Source: Aurelia coerulea
Taxonomy: Eukaryota > Cnidaria > Scyphozoa > Semaeostomeae > Ulmaridae
Length of the DNA: 64,000 bases
NCBI GenBank assembly: GCA_039566865.1
Contig: CM076953.1
Coordinates: forward strand, 6,696,001-6,760,000
Direction of reading: 5' to 3'
This document shows, piece after piece, positions 62,201 to 64,000 of this stretch (position 1 is the stretch's first letter; every line of letters begins with the position of its first letter). The translations under genes and the position numbers were made by a program. Below the pieces are notes generated by a model. That model saw only the letters and a list, made by a program, of their open reading frames with translations, had not been told where the DNA came from and searched no databases.

Positions 62201-64000
62201 TTTGTTTGTCTTCAACTTGAATGCACATACCTTGCATTTTGAAATCGACCACGAAACACCGGAGATATTAGTTCACAAGGTCAACATTTTGAGTGCATCT
62301 GAAACCAGAGGTTTTAAGAAATGGCCTAGCCATAATTTGACACCTCACAGGCATTAGGCAAACGAATTTTCAACTTTGATCTTTCAGTGTTCATTTTTGA
62401 AAAGATTTATACGTTGAATTATTTCAATTGTTCTTGAAGAAGTCACTTTTCTTTTGAAGAAACGGTCCTTGCATTGCATTCGATCCCAAGTGTTTTGTAT
62501 TAAAGAAGAGTAAAAGGAGCACATGCACGCTTATTTTGGAGACATGGCACGACTTTATCATTCTTACCACATCTTTACTATATTTATTTAATCATCGCCA
62601 TGTCCATGCATCTTTTATTATTTTCAAAAGAAAAAACGGAAACTTAAACAGGTACTTTGGAAAATGTCCACGATACAAATCATGACTAGGCCCTTTTTCA
62701 AAACCTCTGGTTTCGTGTGCTCTGTAAATTTTGACCTTTCGAACTTGTATCTCCGGTGTTTGGTGGACGATTTCTAAATGCAAGTTATGTGCATCTAAGT
62801 TGAAGATTGAGGAATTTAGCTGTGAAGTCGGGGAGCAATGATATCTTATTGTTTGGTTCCTATTTCCAGTCAAAAGGGGGTACTTTTTTGAGACACTCAG
62901 TACACGCAAGAAAATTAATCGAAAAACCTGATGGTGTAGAAAATAAAGCAAACCACTGCACTTGCGGCAGGAGTAATTCAAATGTTATTTACTTGCTGAA
63001 CTTCCAACTTGCATAGCCGTTATTTTTTCTTTTTCGTCGACTTTGCAAAGTGGCAATGAAATCATAAGGATTTAGTGAATCAGAGCTGATTTAGAACCCA
63101 CTGAAAGTCATCAAAGATAGGAAGCTGTTTTCGTTCTGCTGCAGAACGAAATGTTATACGACACACTTTCTCGGTTGACATTGTTTTAAATCACCTGGTA
63201 TTGCGTCAATATTTTCTAGAAGTGTCATTGACATGCTGGAACATTTTACTCTAAGAATAAGTCGCATCCAACCAATAGACCTTTTAGCTATTCTACAAAA
63301 GAGTCTGGATCGAGCGTTATTTTTTATACATTCTTATACGCAAGGTTCGATGAAGGAGTGGCGTTAGAGCTTCTATTGCTATTGTGCACATTCGGAAATT
63401 CTACAAAATATAACAGAGCATCGTTCGATTCTGATCCTTTTCAGAATAGCTAAAAGGTCTATTGATTTTCCAAACGAAGCTATGGAGAAACTCGTTGAAA
63501 ATGAAATACGTTGAACTTCGCGAATACTGTTAAATAGGAAGAAGGTCTATCATTGAACACAACGGAGCACCCACATCATGTTTCACGTACATGAATGATT
63601 TAAGACAGTCAAGTACTTACTCGTTAAAATGAAATACCTTAAATTTCACGAATACTCTTCAATGGAAGTGTATCATTGAACACAACGGAGCACCCGCATT
63701 ATGACTCGTGTACGTGAATGATTTAAAACAGTTAATGACGTATTGTAGTCAATACTCACTCTCTTAAAAATCATTTTACAGTTATGGGAAGTATATAACA
63801 AACGAAGATTAATACGAACGTACACAGGTAATTTTACTTATCTTTGTCATACTTTTTTTGACTTGTATCTTTCTTTTACATTTTTCCAGTCTTCATAGTC
63901 TGCGTGCAGCCTTAACACTTCTTCCTCGAAAGTCTATACTTTGTTGTTGTTGTTGTTGCTGTTGTTGTTGTTGTTGTTAGATGTTGAGGCTGCACGCAGG
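50124..64000 (+). CDS. CDC40: CDC40 / PRP17, WD40 pre-mRNA splicing factor; first 12 exons, 3' end outside the window
   Basis: Spliceosomal protein needed for the second catalytic step (family knowledge). Twelve exons join in phase to 319 codons plus one base. The order matches the family: an acidic N-terminus (SDSDDGSG), [12 protein letters not shown] and GPENPF, then [26 protein letters not shown] and GPWAKFVDE. Next come a Lys/Glu-rich linker, [19 protein letters not shown] and [11 protein letters not shown], and the first WD40 repeat, [14 protein letters not shown] to [16 protein letters not shown]. The remaining WD repeats lie beyond 64000. The start is chosen at the first ATG, in a strong context (CAAGATGG). 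It is divergent from SRRM1. Intron 4 is a GC-AG intron. Confidence 0.95.
51470..51802. mobile_element. ACACGTATTTT MITE, copy 3, in CDC40 intron 1
   Basis: Same internal motifs as 3602-4001. The right terminus is missing after CCCAAATTCTTAGT. Confidence 0.65.
51996..52082 (+). CDS. CDC40: CDC40 exon 2
   Basis: Twenty-nine codons ending [16 protein letters not shown], the conserved YNP-x-Y...FAP block. Acceptor TTTTTTAG, donor GTAAGA, phase 0 on both sides. Confidence 0.93.
52185..52670. repeat. Palindromic repeat in CDC40 intron 2, copy 1
   Basis: CATAGAGCTCAAATCTCAAA and TTTGAAAGATTTGAGATCTA form the ends. Inside is CTTCATAAACTATGGTTGTC. Same family as 54912-56315. Confidence 0.55.
52945..53075 (+). 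mobile_element. tRNA-related SINE-like sequence, copy 2, in CDC40 intron 2
   Basis: AACAGTCAGGTGAGCAAGTT, a diverged B box (GTTTGAACCCC) and CATGACAAGGGGTTGTGGAC align with 15063-15228. Confidence 0.5.
53206..53266 (+). CDS. CDC40: CDC40 exon 3
   Basis: Codes [20 protein letters not shown] plus one base, with the conserved GPENPF. Acceptor GTTGATAG, donor GTATGT, leaves phase 1. Confidence 0.92.
53589..53657 (+). CDS. CDC40: CDC40 exon 4 (non-canonical GC donor)
   Basis: Codes [18 protein letters not shown] and FHSY, the conserved block before YGYA. Acceptor TAATTACAG. The frame requires the exon to end TATG before GCAAGT, because reading on meets TAG within three codons. This is therefore a GC-AG intron. 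Confidence 0.9.
53947..53989 (+). CDS. CDC40: CDC40 exon 5
   Basis: Codes [13 protein letters not shown] between acceptor CTTTCCAG and donor GTAAGT, phase 1 to phase 2. Aligns with GYALDPS in vertebrates. Confidence 0.9.
54852..54889 (+). CDS. CDC40: CDC40 exon 6 (38 nt)
   Basis: Codes [12 protein letters not shown], a short variable segment. Acceptor GTCTTTAG, donor GTAAGT. Phases fit exons 5 and 7 exactly. Confidence 0.82.
54912..56315. repeat. Palindromic repeat in CDC40 intron 6, copy 2, enlarged
   Basis: AAAAAGGTTGATGTAAAATT at the left corresponds to the complement of AATTTTACACCCACCCTTTT at the right. The middle, 54990-55880, looks like an insertion with GTGCCTGCGAGCG words. CTTCATAAACTATGG recurs at about 56034 and 56371. 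Confidence 0.45.
56848..56940 (+). CDS. CDC40: CDC40 exon 7
   Basis: Codes [19 protein letters not shown] and on to DIESYK. TVFE is conserved. Acceptor GTTTTCAG, donor GTATTA, leaves phase 1. Confidence 0.9.
57513..57562 (+). CDS. CDC40: CDC40 exon 8
   Basis: Codes [16 protein letters not shown], nearly identical to the vertebrate block GPWAKYVDE. Acceptor TTTCGCAG, donor GTAAGA, leaves phase 0. The next intron (2.15 kb) holds a LINE fragment and a minisatellite. Confidence 0.93.
57765..58205 (-). mobile_element. 3' fragment of the same LINE family in CDC40 intron 8
   Basis: Shares the 3' end (AAGGAGGGTTGCCCTTCAGC on the plus strand), the AATTAAATATGA tail and the C-terminal coding stretch [20 protein letters not shown] with the copy at 24244-25860. 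The coding part is cut at about 58200, where the minisatellite begins. It is antisense to CDC40. Confidence 0.85.
58206..59332. repeat. 24-bp minisatellite, about 46 units, in CDC40 intron 8
   Basis: Unit CTGATTNTATGATGAACTAA followed by TTAC, where N is mostly C or A. Nearly every unit has exactly 24 bases; one near 58880 has two extra. Variant units (CTATG, ATATG, TTATG; TTGC for TTAC) recur in patterns such as C-A-C, suggesting expansion of multi-unit blocks. It abuts the truncated LINE at 58205, whose last bases already resemble the unit. It has stops in all frames, so it is not coding. Confidence 0.95.
59530..59645. mobile_element. Short TAGACTTG hairpin element in CDC40 intron 8
   Basis: TAGACTTGCTCCAAGTCTCG, then CTTCGTTATCGTATTCGGGC-like arms with near-perfect complement ending GGAGCAAGTCTA. 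116 bp in total. Confidence 0.7.
59714..59807 (+). CDS. CDC40: CDC40 exon 9
   Basis: Codes [19 protein letters not shown] and an Lys/Glu-rich stretch to KLH, the charged linker before the WD domain. Acceptor TTTATTAG, donor GTGAGT, leaves phase 1. Confidence 0.9.
59808..60719. other. CDC40 intron 9, unassigned
   Basis: GT-rich stretch near 59952-59972. A 110-codon frame (60078-60410) has no recognisable motif. CACGTTCGTTTCACGTGAGC near 60597 is palindromic in part. Confidence 0.4.
60720..60930 (-). mobile_element. LINE ORF2 C-terminal fragment in CDC40 intron 9
   Basis: Codes [20 protein letters not shown], resembling the region near the C-terminus of LINE ORF2 (SLCIEIFKxxN). Short and degenerate, so uncertain. 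Confidence 0.4.
61045..61135 (-). mobile_element. tRNA-like SINE head in CDC40 intron 9
   Basis: On the minus strand: TTAGCACGCTTGATCACC (A-box-like) and GGTTTGAGTCCCCGCCCAGC (B-box-like) at tRNA-like spacing. Not a functional tRNA, as no acceptor stem could be paired. Confidence 0.35.
61173..61296 (+). CDS. CDC40: CDC40 exon 10
   Basis: Codes [19 protein letters not shown] and on to [10 protein letters not shown], highly conserved in the family. Acceptor CATTTTTAG, donor GTTAGT, phase 1 in and phase 2 out. Confidence 0.95.
61500..61815 (-). mobile_element. LINE ORF2 3' end fragment in CDC40 intron 10
   Basis: Codes [20 protein letters not shown] and [13 protein letters not shown], the LINE C-terminal block (TxxGxxSFxYRGAxxWNxLP in relatives). 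An ATAA-rich simple repeat lies just 3' of it at 61388-61435. Confidence 0.6.
61930..62020 (+). CDS. CDC40: CDC40 exon 11, first WD40 repeat
   Basis: Codes [20 protein letters not shown] to SCSMDSKIK, the first WD40 blade. Acceptor CAATTTCAG, donor GTAAGT, leaves phase 0. Confidence 0.95.
62112..62902. mobile_element. TA-type MITE, TACCGGGTGTCTCAAAAAAA ends (family 3), in CDC40 intron 11
   Basis: Ends continue GTATCCCCTTTTGACT and are complementary to AGTCAAAAGGGGGTACTTTT at the right, closing GAGACACTCAGTA. Inner arms are also partly complementary (CTCCGGTGTTTGG-like). Confidence 0.75.
63276..63462. mobile_element. GACCTTTTAGCTATTCT MITE, copy 2, in CDC40 intron 11
   Basis: Ends TAGACCTTTTAGCTATTCT and AGAATAGCTAAAAGGTCTA, nearly perfect. 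Opposite orientation to 30617-30783. Confidence 0.75.
63782..63827 (+). CDS. CDC40: CDC40 exon 12, end of WD repeat 1
   Basis: Codes [15 protein letters not shown] plus one base, closing the blade with the LWEV motif. Acceptor ATTTTACAG, donor GTAATT. It is the last exon in the window. Confidence 0.92.
63896..64000. repeat. CTGCGTGCAGCCT hairpin element, cut by the window edge, in CDC40 intron 12
   Basis: TAGTCTGCGTGCAGCCTTAA at the left, GAGGCTGCACGCAGG at the right, with a GTT trinucleotide run (63943-63978) between. Confidence 0.7.

Overview
The window is animal nuclear DNA: long introns with GT-AG borders, many non-LTR retrotransposon remnants and a very dense population of short inverted-repeat (MITE-like) elements. 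The protein homologies and the style of the repeats suggest a cnidarian, probably an anthozoan such as a coral or sea anemone. That placement is inference; no taxon-specific marker was read.

Two conserved genes dominate, arranged head to head. On the minus strand, a complete SRRM1 (SRm160, a PWI-domain and RS-rich splicing coactivator) runs from its start codon at 49877 to its stop at 14808. I could assemble 14 coding exons with consistent phases, giving 965 residues. On the plus strand, CDC40/PRP17 (a WD40 second-step splicing factor) starts at 50124. Twelve exons (319 complete codons) lie in the window and the gene runs off the right edge. The start codons are 246 bp apart, so the two spliceosome genes probably share a bidirectional promoter.

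The SRRM1 introns carry further genes. Three paralogous RNAs of about 133-135 nt, at 15428-15562, 17884-18016 and 24096-24228, lie in the sense orientation of the host. Each has two hairpins, an H box (ANANNA) and an ACA box three bases from the 3' end, so I call them intronic H/ACA snoRNAs. A PAF-acetylhydrolase-like SGNH hydrolase frame (33673-34644, minus) sits in intron 5. It is bounded by splice-like sites in phase 0, so it could be a nested gene, a transposon gene or a cassette exon. Two candidate microexons (10 and 17 nt) lie in intron 4 and together add nine in-frame codons.

Layout: 1-14807 is 3' flank of SRRM1, filled with MITEs and one LINE remnant split by a DNA element. 14808-49877 is SRRM1 with its snoRNAs, SGNH frame, LINE copies and repeats. 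49878-50123 is the shared promoter. 50124-64000 is CDC40, whose intron 8 carries a truncated LINE followed by a 1.1 kb minisatellite of 24-bp units.

All exon borders were read by eye from splice signals, reading frame and remembered similarity to vertebrate SRRM1 and CDC40. No alignment or transcript data were available.
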